Shown here piece after piece: positions 1-7,364 of a stretch of DNA of 36,239 bases. Numbering within the stretch: position 1 is the first letter of the stretch; the number at the start of each line of letters is the position of its first letter. The stretch comes from a virus. The position numbers and the translations under genes are program-made. The stretch spans positions 1 through 36,239 of the IMG/VR virus record IMGVR_UViG_3300044998_001406; one strand, given 5' to 3'. The notes under the pieces were generated by a model, which saw nothing but the letters and a program-made list of their open reading frames with translations, was not told the origin of the DNA and made no database searches.

Positions 1-322
1 GGCAGCCGGTTCACCCACCGGTTCGGAAGTTGTTGGAACGGGCTCCAATGTTTCGACAGGCTCCGGGTCCACTGGCTCGGCCATCGTGGGCTCGGCAGCC
101 GGTTCAGCCTGGTCGGTCACCGCTTCTGCAGAGTCGATCGATTCAGTGTCGTTGGCAGCCGGTTCACCCACCGGTTCGGAAGTTGTTGGAACGGGCTCCA
201 ATGTTTCGACAGGCTCCGGGTCCACTGGCTCGGCCATCGTGGGCTCGGCAGCCGGTTCAGCCTGGTCGGTCACCGCTGCTGCAGGGTCGATCGATTCAGC
301 GTCGTTGGCAGCCGGTTCGGGG
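1..322. repeat. Tandem 153-bp coding repeat
   Basis: The sequence starting GGCAGCCGGTTCACCCACCG at 1 recurs at 154, and a truncated copy starts at 307, so the period is 153 bp (51 codons). Copies 1 and 2 are almost identical in DNA, differing at a few positions near 124-150 and 277-303, so duplication is recent or homogenised. The array may continue left of the window. Confidence 0.92.
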
Positions 323-543
323 ATTCCCAAACCTTCGCCGAAGTCGTCCTCGGGGGGCTTGCTCGGCGTCGCCTGGGCAACGAGAGTCAGGTCGAGTTCA
401 TCGCACCACTTGTCGCTAGTGAACCTGATCAGATAGCGGTTCCCGTGGTTCCCTTCGGCGCGTGCGACGACCAGTCCGGAACTCTGTGTCTTGATGCTCC
501 GGACTGTGTCTCCAATCTGAAATGTGAACGGCGTACGCGGCAT
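1..543 (-). CDS. Acidic tandem-repeat protein, 5' part only
   Basis: The reading frame opens at an ATG whose complement is at 541-543, preceded by a very strong AGGAGG ribosome site five bases upstream, and stays open to the left edge, so the C-terminus is outside the window. The first ~60 residues (MPRTPFTFQIGDTVRSIKTQ...) look like a small SH3-like beta-barrel, with a GDTV start and a later RYLIRF strand. After a short linker the protein becomes Pro/Glu/Ala/Thr-rich and repeats a 51-residue unit containing EPAAEPTMAEPVDPEPVETL. Low complexity, acidity and exact repeats suggest an extended or spacer region. I do not recognise a family. It lies in the accessory region left of the integrase and is transcribed divergently from the zinc-protein gene at 845. 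Confidence 0.72.
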   Translation of the reverse strand, partial: MPRTPFTFQIGDTVRSIKTQSSGLVVARAEGNHGNRYLIRFTSDKWCDELDLTLVAQATPSKPPEDDFGEGLGIPEPAANDAESIDPAAAVTDQAEPAAEPTMAEPVDPEPVETLEPVPTTSEPVGEPAANDTESIDSAEAVTDQAEPAAEPTMAEPVDPEPVETLEPVPTTSEPVGEPAA

Positions 544-844
544 GATCCCCTCCTGTGGGCTGCTTCAGACTGCGTCGCGGGAAGTCGCGACGTCGGGCGT
601 GAGTCTGGGGTCGCTCCAGCGGGAATTTCTATTGATGCTACGGACCCAATATCCGTAGCGCACGCGTCATTTTCTGAGAGTTTCAGAACCCCTTCATGCT
701 CGGTTGCCGGTACCCGCAAGGGCCGGGAGGCTGTGTTAGGCCTAGGCCAGGCGAACGTGAGGGGGTTCCGGAACTTTCAAGGTGCTCTAGCTGGAGCAGA
801 GCGTTACGACCTGCCATGGAAGGCATTCATGAATGGAGTCCGCC
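544..844. promoter_or_regulatory. Divergent intergenic region
   Basis: About 300 bases separate the minus-strand repeat protein (start 543) from the plus-strand gene at 845, so promoters for both should lie here. I see the AGGAGG ribosome site of the left gene next to its ATG and GGAG at 835-838 for the right gene. I see no convincing -35/-10 pair and no RNA gene. Confidence 0.4.
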
Positions 845-1558
845 ATGTATTCCGATGCCGACCTGACCGAGATTTACTCTTTGATGGCCAACGAGCACGA
901 CTCCGGACGTCCCGAGTGCATCGTTTGCAATAGAGACCCCGGCAAAAGGTACACCATTAAGGCCGAGCTGCTCCCGAAAGGGCTTTTGAATCCCCGGTGG
1001 GCGGAGTCAACAATCACCAAGCAGTTCTGCTCTGAATGCATTGATCGATGGGATCTTTACAACAGGAGCAAACTCACCATTCTCCGCGAACAAGAGCGAA
1101 TGCGGGATCGACATTACGATCGTTATGAAGTCGATCGTCGTGAATTGAATTATCGGCTGGGATTCCTCGCTCCATTCGCTGTCGATATACCCGACTCAAT
1201 GCTAGAGAGAGCGTTGGACAGTTACGGTCACAAAGGCGATTCCCTCTTCGAATGGTTTGAGCGAGATCCCTCTTTCCGCAATCTCGACAAGGCATCACTG
1301 GTTCGCTTCGTCGAGTTCTACGAAGTCTTCAGGAGGCTCAGCGGCCTGGAGGGCCGGTTCTCCAGTCTTCTCAGGGTCCGATGTCGCTGGAAAAGCAAAT
1401 CTGGAGACTTCGAGTCGATTGAACTTCGGCTTCCTGCGCTTCCCGCGGTGGGTCAAGTTGTCGAAGTATCGGGCATTGAATGCTCAGTCTCGCGTGCCGC
1501 GTGGTTCGGCAGGAGGCATGAACTCGACGCCGTTATCGATGTCGAGCCACTCGGATGA
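845..1558 (+). CDS. Unknown protein with two CxxC pairs (putative zinc site)
   Basis: A 237-residue protein of unknown family. ATG 845 is chosen over ATG 833 because GGAG lies six bases before it. The N-terminal half has ECIVC and, about 40 residues on, FCSEC, a plausible four-Cys zinc site. An RxxxxR-rich helical stretch follows (ILREQERMRDRHYDRYEVD), then a helical middle and a beta-rich C-terminal segment with RLPALPAVGQVVEVSGIECS, which may be a small barrel. It heads a rightward cluster with the two proline-rich mini-genes at 1635 and 1760. Its position in the accessory region suggests cargo rather than a core phage function; no function is assigned. Confidence 0.7.
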   Translation: MYSDADLTEIYSLMANEHDSGRPECIVCNRDPGKRYTIKAELLPKGLLNPRWAESTITKQFCSECIDRWDLYNRSKLTILREQERMRDRHYDRYEVDRRELNYRLGFLAPFAVDIPDSMLERALDSYGHKGDSLFEWFERDPSFRNLDKASLVRFVEFYEVFRRLSGLEGRFSSLLRVRCRWKSKSGDFESIELRLPALPAVGQVVEVSGIECSVSRAAWFGRRHELDAVIDVEPLG

Positions 1559-1634
1559 ACTAAGGCCGCGAGTTATCAGATCCCGGAAAGCCCTCTGAAG
1601 GGCAACGTCATCAACCAGAATGTGAGGTGAATTC

Positions 1635-1766
1635 ATGGCAGAGAAACCTAAGCCCCCTCAAGGCCCTAAAGAACGACCTTCAACGACAACGACCAATCAG
1701 GCGAAAAGCCCACAGGTGGAACGACAAGGCAAGCCTCCAGGCAATGAGAGGCCGTCTGATGGCTGA
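1635..1766 (+). CDS. Proline-rich mini-protein (43 aa)
   Basis: An ATG with GAGGTG eight bases upstream opens a 43-residue ORF beginning MAEKPKPPQGPKERPSTTTT and ending in DG before TGA. It is basic and Pro/Lys/Thr-rich with no predicted fold. The next mini-gene starts inside its last codons (ATGGCTGA), a translational-coupling arrangement, and begins with nearly the same peptide (MAEKPKPP), so the two look like tandem duplicates. Its last 70 bases lie antisense to the 3' end of the membrane-protein gene 1697-2461. It could be a chance ORF; the ribosome site and the shared start peptide argue for a real gene. Confidence 0.45.
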   Translation: MAEKPKPPQGPKERPSTTTTNQAKSPQVERQGKPPGNERPSDG

Positions 1767-2461
1767 GAAGCCGAAACCGCCGAAGCCTCCGAAAGAACGG
1801 CCGAAGACGACTGAGAGGATTCAGGAGTCTCAGAAACGGGGCCAGAAGGAGAGGTAGTTTCCTGTCGTTCGCTGAATCGGGGGATCACCATACCAATCAT
1901 CCCGATCAGCAGTGCCACAATCAGCAGAAAACCTGCCCGGGCCACTTCCCTTGCTTTCCAGCGGTTAATGAACTTCTGGTCGTGAGCGGCCTCGTGGAGG
2001 TATTGACTGATGTCGTTCTGCAGATAACCACCGATCGTCCAGCCCGCTGGATTCTTGTCCCATTCATTTTCGTATTTGGCATCATGTGCCTGGGACAGGC
2101 AGGTGTTGATCTGCTGGATGTCGGCTTCAGTGCCGATGTCGCGGGGCAGGAACGCCACCAGGGAAACCATGGTCGACAGGAGCAGGGCCATTCCGGCCAG
2201 GAGGGCACAAGCAATATGGACCTCGATATGACCGCTCACCAGCACACCCAGAAACGATGCTGCGAGGGTAAACAGGGCAGCCGCCTTTGTGTCGAGGGCG
2301 TGGGTGTTGCTCCGCAAACGCTCCCAGTAATCCGTTGCGTAGTCGGCAACGATCATGTTTTCCGGGAGCCCGTTGGCTTCCATTGGCGCTCTTTCAGGTG
2401 GCCTTGGGCATTCGAACCACTCACGCCCCGGGTGTTTGAAAAGAGCATCCAGAATCAGCAT
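1697..2461 (-). CDS. Membrane protein A, Pycsar-TM/SLATT-like
   Basis: A 254-residue protein whose start (MLILDALFKHPGREWFECPR) aligns with that of the neighbouring gene (MFFEALLKHSPKDWVWCPPA); a longer upstream ORF extension is not needed. Residues 1-50 are soluble; helices at ~60-77 and ~84-105 form a hairpin; a helical region (SQYLHEAAHDQKFINRWKA) leads into a third hydrophobic helix at ~176-194; a Ser/Pro-rich tail follows. The LDTKAAALFTLAASFLG signature, then a long loop and a final helix, recalls the DUF5706/Pycsar-TM and SLATT membrane effectors, which act in abortive-infection-type defence. That link comes from pattern memory only. No nucleotide cyclase is adjacent. It follows its paralog in the same direction; codons 202-254 are overlapped antisense by proline-rich ORFs. 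Confidence 0.68.
   Translation of the reverse strand: MLILDALFKHPGREWFECPRPPERAPMEANGLPENMIVADYATDYWERLRSNTHALDTKAAALFTLAASFLGVLVSGHIEVHIACALLAGMALLLSTMVSLVAFLPRDIGTEADIQQINTCLSQAHDAKYENEWDKNPAGWTIGGYLQNDISQYLHEAAHDQKFINRWKAREVARAGFLLIVALLIGMIGMVIPRFSERQETTSPSGPVSETPESSQSSSAVLSEASAVSASQPSDGLSLPGGLPCRSTCGLFA
1760..1857 (+). CDS. Proline-rich mini-protein (32 aa)
   Basis: A 32-residue ORF, MAEKPKPPKPPKERPKTTER followed by a Lys/Arg/Gln-rich end, overlaps the stop of the preceding mini-gene in ATGGCTGA and has GAGAGG upstream. Charge is strongly positive and KPP repeats dominate. It lies entirely antisense to codons 202-234 of the membrane protein 1697-2461, so one of the two reading frames may be fortuitous. 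Its similarity to the 1635 ORF supports it being a duplicate rather than noise. Confidence 0.42.
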
Positions 2462-2566
2462 TGCTTGGTTCTCCGGCTTTTCCCCAGCTGCCGAAGTTGC
2501 GCCTGGAAAAAGGATTCGTAAGCAGAACTTTACCGAAACAGTGGAAGCCCGCGAAAGGACAATGAA

Positions 2567-2755
2567 ATGTACCCCAAGCAGCCTGATGACTCCGAAAAGC
2601 CTCAGCAGCCAGAGCAACCGGAAAAGCCACCCGTCGGGTCGCCTCCCGAGCAACCTAAGCCAGCCCAGCCTCCGGCGCTTCCACCGGCCCCAGAGGGCAG
2701 CATTCCCTTCAAATTCTCGGCAGATGGATTCGGGGGGACGATGAAGCTCGATTGA
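2567..2755 (+). CDS. Proline-rich mini-protein (62 aa)
   Basis: A 62-residue ORF: MYPKQPDDSEKPQQPEQPEK, further KPP/PEQP repeats, then a non-repetitive end (IPFKFSADGFGGTMKLD) that looks like a folded or binding tail. GAAAGGA lies upstream of the ATG. It is antisense to codons ~208-258 of membrane protein B, where that protein's predicted tail turns Gly/Cys-rich, as expected of a shadow of proline codons. So here the mini-gene may be the selected frame and the tail of B a by-product. Confidence 0.45.
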   Translation: MYPKQPDDSEKPQQPEQPEKPPVGSPPEQPKPAQPPALPPAPEGSIPFKFSADGFGGTMKLD

Positions 2756-3378
2756 ACACAAGTCGTCGGAAGAGCTGCTTCCAGACCTCGCTGGTAACGA
2801 CTCCAGGCGATGCCGATGGAACCTATGATTAGGGCCAGGACAATTAAGAACCCGGCTCGATAAAGTTGCCGGGCTTTCCAGTGGATGATGTGCCACTGAA
2901 TGAACGTCAGCTTGTGGTAATACTTTGCCAGGTTCGCATGCAGAGAACCTTTAACTGACCATTCCGCCGCTTGCCAGCTTTCCTTGTATTCTGTGAAGAC
3001 TTTCCGACCGTCCAGCAAGCATTGATTCACGTCTTGCACGCTCGGTTGACGTCCCCCTTGTTTCGGAAAAAAGGAAACGAGTGACGTGATTGAGGCCACG
3101 AGCAGTAATGCTCCGACAACAGCCAGCATCCATTCAGGGGCGGCCACGTTTTCGCTGATCAGGAGTCCCAGAAACGTCGCTGCCAGGCCGAAGGCGATTC
3201 CCGCCTTGTTGTCAATTCCGCTGGTCACTTCAACGGTCCGTTCCCAGAAGTTTTCTCCGTAAGCATGCACAAGTTCAGACTCAGCTGTTGGGAGTCGTTC
3301 GAATTCTGGGGGAGTCGGTGCGGGGGGGCACCACACCCAGTCCTTCGGAGAATGTTTCAGCAGGGCTTCGAAAAACAT
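2602..3378 (-). CDS. Membrane protein B, paralog of A
   Basis: A 258-residue paralog of the 1697-2461 product with the same architecture: N-terminal soluble ~50 residues, GIDNKAGIAFGLAATFLG opening a two-helix hairpin (~60-77 and ~84-105), a helical linker with WHIIHWKARQLYRAG, a third helix at ~176-193, then a Gly/Ser/Cys-rich tail. GAAAGG precedes the ATG. Identity to A is moderate, so the duplication is old. The D-x-KA motif at the start of the first helix is shared with A and is typical of Pycsar-TM/SLATT-like membrane effectors as I remember them. Transcribed leftward with A, probably from the 3379-3640 region. The tail beyond residue 208 is overlapped by the 2567 mini-gene and may have little function. 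Confidence 0.66.
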   Translation of the reverse strand: MFFEALLKHSPKDWVWCPPAPTPPEFERLPTAESELVHAYGENFWERTVEVTSGIDNKAGIAFGLAATFLGLLISENVAAPEWMLAVVGALLLVASITSLVSFFPKQGGRQPSVQDVNQCLLDGRKVFTEYKESWQAAEWSVKGSLHANLAKYYHKLTFIQWHIIHWKARQLYRAGFLIVLALIIGSIGIAWSRYQRGLEAALPTTCVQSSFIVPPNPSAENLKGMLPSGAGGSAGGWAGLGCSGGDPTGGFSGCSGC

Positions 3379-3636
3379 GTCATTGAGCCTTTCGCCGACC
3401 GACGGATCGGCCCGCGCGCTGCCGACGTCGGTTGAGGCCAGACGTTTCCAAATCTAGTGCGGACTTGGCCGAATCAGGGGAGCAGTCTGCGCGGATCCGG
3501 AAATCTCGTGCCCCTGTTCGACGAGAGCACAGATTCCCCGGAATGAGCGGAGCCTGTCAATCCGAACGACTCGCGCGACCCCTGCAGCGGGTCGGACTGA
3601 CTCCCCAGAGGAGCTGACAATTTTTCGCACTCGCAG

Positions 3637-3664
3637 TTGACAGCGGGCGGCGGTCTGCTAGTTT
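3637..3664 (+). promoter_or_regulatory. Sigma70-type promoter candidate
   Basis: TTGACA at 3637-3642, a 16-base spacer, then TAGTTT at 3659-3664. The -35 is perfect and the -10 weak. It points toward the integrase, with a terminator between (3866-3911). Confidence 0.4.
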
Positions 3665-3669
3665 GACCC

Positions 3670-3911
3670 GTGCCAAAACTAACACCGCATCCTGAGACGT
3701 TATCAGGAAACCAACTCTTTCAAGCCTGCAAGCTCGCAGCCTGATTCCGTTGGTCGCGGTAACCTGTGAGTTATTCGACGACCAAGCCCCAGTGCTAGGG
3801 GGAGGCCGGTAAAATGATCAGCCCCTGCGAGAGTTTCCGCGCGTCCTGGCGACCGCGATAACCGAACCCGATCAGCGCCGTTCCCGTTCCGGCGCTGGTC
3901 GGGTCTTTTCT
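3670..3911 (+). ncRNA. Possible untranslated transcript upstream of int
   Basis: The stretch from 3379 to 4059 has no convincing gene. Between the promoter candidate and the strong terminator lie ~240 bases with small hairpins (for example CCTGA/TCAGG around 3690-3708) and no ORF with a ribosome site. This fits a small RNA or an attenuated leader for int. I do not recognise an RNA family. Confidence 0.22.
3866..3911 (+). terminator. Strong intrinsic terminator upstream of integrase
   Basis: A 15-bp stem (3866-3880 with 3890-3904, one G-U pair) and a 9-base loop are followed by TCTTTTCTT. It would stop rightward transcription before the integrase gene, so int would need its own promoter or readthrough. 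Confidence 0.8.
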
Positions 3912-4059
3912 TACAGGCACTGACCTACGCCGGTTCCGGTCGTCGGATGGCTCGCTGATGGAGCGAACCAAGGATGACACATCATGCAGGACTCCCTGCG
4001 CGACGGAGCGTCCCCGAAGGAGCAGCAGGGAATCCTGCCCAGCGCTGGGGGCAACCACG

Positions 4060-5058
4060 ATGATTCAAGCGGTCGACCGATCGAGACTGCGGCTGTACAC
4101 GCCACAACCGGCAGCGGTGATGACGCTCCGGAGCTATTACGAGGGGGTGTTGCTGCCGGAGCTGTACGACTTGTCGAAGCGATCTTTGGAGAGCGACCGG
4201 AACGCTCTGAACACCTGGGAGCGGTTCACCAGCAATCCGGATCTGCAGGGATCGACCGGCGACGAACTCTGTCACGCCGTCATCGCCTTGCGCGATGGCA
4301 TGGCGCATGCCGGATTAGCGCCGGCGACCGTGAACAAAGTGTGGCGGGAAGTGAAAGCGATCTTCGAAGCCGCGAAGCTCGATGGCCTGGTCGAGGCGGT
4401 GCCGGTCATCCGGGAACGACGGCGGGGGAAGATCATCCGTGGGAAGCTGGTCCGGGAGCCCGCGAAGAAACAACGCGAACTGATCAGCGAAGCGGAGCTG
4501 TCCCAGCTTTTCGCTCAGTCTGCGAATGCGACCTACCCTCGCACGCCGCGGGCCCCGGACCTCTGGCGAGTGGCACTGGTGCTGTTCTGGATGTACGGTG
4601 CGAGAACGCGAGATTTCTTCCGGAACCTGCGCTGGGATCATGTCCTGTGGTCTCAGAAGCTGCTGAGGTTTACCGCTCAGAAAACGCAGAAGCTGCAGGG
4701 GTTGCCGATGCCGGACTGGGTCGCGGAGTGGCTCCGCTCGATCCGACCTGTCTCCGGGGGACCGTCCCGCGTGTTTGCGGGGTTCGACACTCCCGGTTCG
4801 TTCCGCCTGGCGAAGCAACGTTGGCGGGAGGGGTATTACACGACCTGGCGGAGGGACATTTCGGAGGGTTTGGAGCGAGTCACGTTCAAGCATTTTCGCG
4901 AACGGATCGTCAGCAGATTCAATGCCGTACATCCGGGGATGGGTCACTGGATGGCCGGTCATTCCATCGGTTCGCTGCAGATGGCGTACGACCAGCCGAC
5001 GGACAAGATTCGCGAACTGATCGAAGCTGTTCCGGTCCCAGCCTGTTTCCGTCGATAG
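4060..5058 (+). CDS. int: Tyrosine-type site-specific integrase
   Basis: A 332-residue tyrosine recombinase that would integrate and excise the phage. The start is ATG 4060 after GGGGG; an in-frame ATG at 3958 would add a low-complexity leader without domain character. Residues ~18-115 form the SAM-like core-binding domain (SYYEGVLLPELYDLSKRSLE). The catalytic domain shows Arg182 in YGARTRDFFRNLRW, Arg280 in FKHFRERIVSR, His301 in MAGHSIGSLQ and the nucleophile Tyr310 in MAYDQP. In the usual HxxR box the first His is replaced by Lys (KHFR), a variation known in the superfamily. Its target is presumably tRNA-Lys, given the tRNA remnant at 35631. A strong terminator lies upstream. Confidence 0.93.
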   Translation: MIQAVDRSRLRLYTPQPAAVMTLRSYYEGVLLPELYDLSKRSLESDRNALNTWERFTSNPDLQGSTGDELCHAVIALRDGMAHAGLAPATVNKVWREVKAIFEAAKLDGLVEAVPVIRERRRGKIIRGKLVREPAKKQRELISEAELSQLFAQSANATYPRTPRAPDLWRVALVLFWMYGARTRDFFRNLRWDHVLWSQKLLRFTAQKTQKLQGLPMPDWVAEWLRSIRPVSGGPSRVFAGFDTPGSFRLAKQRWREGYYTTWRRDISEGLERVTFKHFRERIVSRFNAVHPGMGHWMAGHSIGSLQMAYDQPTDKIRELIEAVPVPACFRR

Positions 5059-5225
5059 CACTCCCGCCGGTCGACGATCCCGGCGACGGTGGATCCCGAC
5101 CGCTCTGGGCCTACCAGCGATTTGATGGCCCAGAATATGCCGGATGGTTTGAGACAGCGGAACTCGCAGCACTGACGGGCGCTGAATGCGGGCATGGGAC
5201 TCGCGCTGGCAGCTCGGTGTTCATC

Positions 5226-5399
5226 ATGGTCCGTCGCGACCTCGGTTCGGGATTCGAGTATCGACTGTGCGGAGTGCACTACAACGCCACTGCTCCCCGA
5301 AACCGCGTGACGCTCCCCTGGCTGATTCTGCTGATCTCGTTTGTGCTGGCAGCATGCACTCTCGGAATCCTCGCACTCAGACTGGGGGTGTACTCGTGA
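5226..5399 (+). CDS. Small single-span membrane protein
   Basis: A 57-residue ORF: a short basic N-terminus, then one hydrophobic helix (LPWLILLISFVLAACTLGIL) and a short end. The start is uncertain: ATG 5226 or GTG 5217 are used here, but the frame stays open and protein-like upstream to a CTG at 5043 just before the int stop (PLWAYQRFDGPEYAGWF...), so a longer form is possible. The next gene's GTG overlaps its stop (GTGA). No family is recognised; a membrane protein between int and early genes could be a superinfection-exclusion factor, which is a guess. Confidence 0.5.
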   Translation: MVRRDLGSGFEYRLCGVHYNATAPRNRVTLPWLILLISFVLAACTLGILALRLGVYS

Positions 5400-5902
5400 A
5401 GACCGGCGGTCAATCGCTCAAGGACAAACGCAAACTGGATCTGCTCGTCGAGTCGTTCAACTCGCGGTTCCCCATCGGTACCCCGGTGGTCGTCACGGAA
5501 GGTGATCAGAGAACTCCGGCGATCGTCGCCTCGGCAGCCACAGTTGTGGAGAGCCCGGGAAAACTCCGGGGAAAGTCGCGGCGCCCGTTCTGCAAATTTA
5601 TCGGGGCCGGGCTGCGGGATCTCACGGTATGTGCCGTGCAGTCTGACCGGGAGCGATTCGACGGCATCACGACGCTTCTGTCGACGCAGATCATCGGCCT
5701 GGCCAATTCGCAGCTGAATGAGTCCGTCGACGTGGTGGCCCGGCTCGCAGTCGAAGCCGGAATTCTGGCAGCGTTTGCCGCCTGCCTGCAGGCATCTCAT
5801 CGAACGAATGCCACGCCAGAACAAGTCAGCTGCATGATCGGCGAGCTGCACCGTTACGCCACACGCAGCCTGCAGCGGGCGACAGCGCAGAACTCTCACT
5901 GA
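5396..5902 (+). CDS. Conserved-looking early protein of unknown function
   Basis: A 168-residue protein. GTG 5396 is chosen because GGGGGTG precedes it and it overlaps the previous stop (GTGA). The N-terminus is basic (KTGGQSLKDKRKLDLLVESF), then a beta-rich segment (FPIGTPVVVTEGDQRTPAIV) that could be a small SH3-like barrel, and a helical C-terminus with ATPEQVSCMIGELHRYATRS. No catalytic motif is seen. It belongs to the tight early operon that follows int. Confidence 0.65.
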   Translation: MKTGGQSLKDKRKLDLLVESFNSRFPIGTPVVVTEGDQRTPAIVASAATVVESPGKLRGKSRRPFCKFIGAGLRDLTVCAVQSDRERFDGITTLLSTQIIGLANSQLNESVDVVARLAVEAGILAAFAACLQASHRTNATPEQVSCMIGELHRYATRSLQRATAQNSH

Positions 5903-5918
5903 ACCATAGGGGGCGGAA

Positions 5919-6479
5919 ATGCTTGCACGAACAATCGGCCAGACAGCCTACGACAGTTACTTCGACGCGGCCGGGGGAAGATCTCTCGCATCCGGTCAAA
6001 CGTTACCGGACTGGGAGAAACTGAACGATGCAACTCGTAATGCCTGGGAAGCGGCGGCGGAAGCGGTCATGCGACGCTTCCCGGTCGCATTAGTCGCGTC
6101 CGACACAGTCTCAGTTCCGTTGCTGTGCGATGCGATCATCGATGCCGTGGCGGTCGCTGAATGGGCATTCGGCCTGGCCGGGCACTTGCTCGAATCAGAT
6201 GCCTTTGCGATCCGCCGAAAAGTCCTCGCGGATTCTCTTCGGGTTGCTCAGCTCTCAGAGGATCCAAGTTCGCGCCGGTTGCGATTGCGGCTGTTTCCAT
6301 CGGAGCAGGCTGCCTGCGACGCCTTTGCAGAAACATTGTGTGAGTCTGGGGAAGCCCAGGAGCTGCCAAGCGGAGAGTATCTCCTCTTCGACGCTGACGA
6401 GTTTCGGGGATCTGCGAGCGAACTGTTCGATCACTACGGAAACGGGGGATTCTGGATCGGGAGCGTCGACGTATGCTGA
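5919..6479 (+). CDS. Early operon protein with YxxY/LPxW N-terminal motif
   Basis: 186 residues, ATG after GGGGGCGG. The first ~50 residues (QTAYDSYFDAAGGRSLASGQ, then LPDWEKLNDATRNAWEAAAE) resemble a short helical module seen at the ends of many small phage and actinobacterial hypothetical proteins, with Y..Y....G...LP.W and a Trp/Ala-rich helix. The C-terminal half is alpha/beta without a clear motif. The next gene's ATG lies inside its last codons (GTATGCTGA), indicating translational coupling. Confidence 0.68.
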   Translation: MLARTIGQTAYDSYFDAAGGRSLASGQTLPDWEKLNDATRNAWEAAAEAVMRRFPVALVASDTVSVPLLCDAIIDAVAVAEWAFGLAGHLLESDAFAIRRKVLADSLRVAQLSEDPSSRRLRLRLFPSEQAACDAFAETLCESGEAQELPSGEYLLFDADEFRGSASELFDHYGNGGFWIGSVDVC

Positions 6480-6907
6480 ATAAAACGAAGTCCAATTCAG
6501 CTAGCAAGGTCCGGGTCACCCAGTCTCGTGATCAATGGTCCAAGCTCTTGGATGCTCTGTCGGGACGTACTTGTCCGATTTTGACGCGAGCGGTCCCGGT
6601 CATCGCTTCCGTCGTCGCCGGAAACTTCGACCACAGATCCGGAGTCTCGCAAAGCGGGGATCTGTGGATCGAATCCAATCTCGACGCCTGGCATTCCCTC
6701 GTGAGTGCTTTGTGTGACATCGGGGTCGAATGTCTGGCAATTCGTAGCAGCCTGTATGCAGTCGAGGCCTTGCAGGACCTTGAACGTAAGGAACGCCTGC
6801 AGCCTCGCAAGCTTTGTTCGTGTCGGCCTGGGGAATGCCTGCAGGTCGTTTCGGTCCATATCGCCTGTCGACGGGCTCTGGAAATGCAAGTCGGGGAAAT
6901 CGAATGA
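6473..6907 (+). CDS. Early operon protein, unknown
   Basis: 144 residues starting at ATG 6473, overlapping the previous stop, and ending in an ATGA overlap with the next gene. A basic Ser/Lys-rich start is followed by a mixed alpha/beta region and a C-terminal part with CSCRPGECLQ, a possible metal or redox Cys cluster. No family is recognised. Overlaps on both sides support a genuine gene in a coupled operon. Confidence 0.62.
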   Translation: MLNKTKSNSASKVRVTQSRDQWSKLLDALSGRTCPILTRAVPVIASVVAGNFDHRSGVSQSGDLWIESNLDAWHSLVSALCDIGVECLAIRSSLYAVEALQDLERKERLQPRKLCSCRPGECLQVVSVHIACRRALEMQVGEIE

Positions 6908-7320
6908 CCAGTGTGAAATTTGAGACATGGGCCATCGTGGAGATCATGGGGCATCAGAAGTATGCGGGATTTTGTACCGAGCAGCCGATCGCCGGTTCGG
7001 CGTTCCTGAGAATCGATGTGCCAGCGGTAGCGGGTGAACCAGCCTTCACAAAACTGTTTGGTGGCAGCGCAGTCTTCTCACTAACTCCTGTGACGGAGGA
7101 CGTGGCCCGGGGGGTGGCTGCTGCTGTGCAGAAGGCTCCCGTCAACACCTGGGATCTACCTGCAGAGTGGCAGGAGAAACTCCGCAGCTCCCGCACTTTG
7201 ACGGTGCTACAGTCCAGAGATGACCTAATTGATGAGAGATACTGCAGGGGCTGCAGTATTCAGCTGTCCCCTTCGAACAGCAGCGGTCTGTGTGCTGATT
7301 GCGAATGTGAAGAGGAGTGA
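6904..7320 (+). CDS. Conserved phage protein (ETWAIVEIMGHxxYAG type) with zinc ribbon
   Basis: 138 residues; ATG 6904 overlaps the preceding stop (ATGA). Residues ~5-85 match a widespread phage/prophage hypothetical family I recognise by its pattern: FETWAIVEIMGHQKYAGFCT, IAGSAFLRIDVPAV, FTKLFGG and SAVFSLTPVTEDVAR. Its function is unknown to me. A C-terminal CRGC...CADCECEE forms a probable zinc ribbon, which may bind nucleic acid. Confidence 0.75.
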   Translation: MTSVKFETWAIVEIMGHQKYAGFCTEQPIAGSAFLRIDVPAVAGEPAFTKLFGGSAVFSLTPVTEDVARGVAAAVQKAPVNTWDLPAEWQEKLRSSRTLTVLQSRDDLIDERYCRGCSIQLSPSNSSGLCADCECEEE

Positions 7321-7364
7321 TCGGAGAGGCTCGCTGTGCCAACCCGCTAAACGGAGCTCGTGTC

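Noticed and set aside
1-322. CRISPR-like repeats
   Set aside because: The repeats are 153 bp, contiguous and in frame with a coding sequence; there are no unique spacers.
741-820. Motif copy before the 845 gene
   Set aside because: AGGTGCT occurs near 780 but no TTGAC at the right distance and the palindrome is not formed.
3984-5399. Long open frame overlapping the integrase
   Set aside because: Most of it is a shifted-frame shadow of the integrase; only the last 57 codons (5226-5399) look like protein and are kept.
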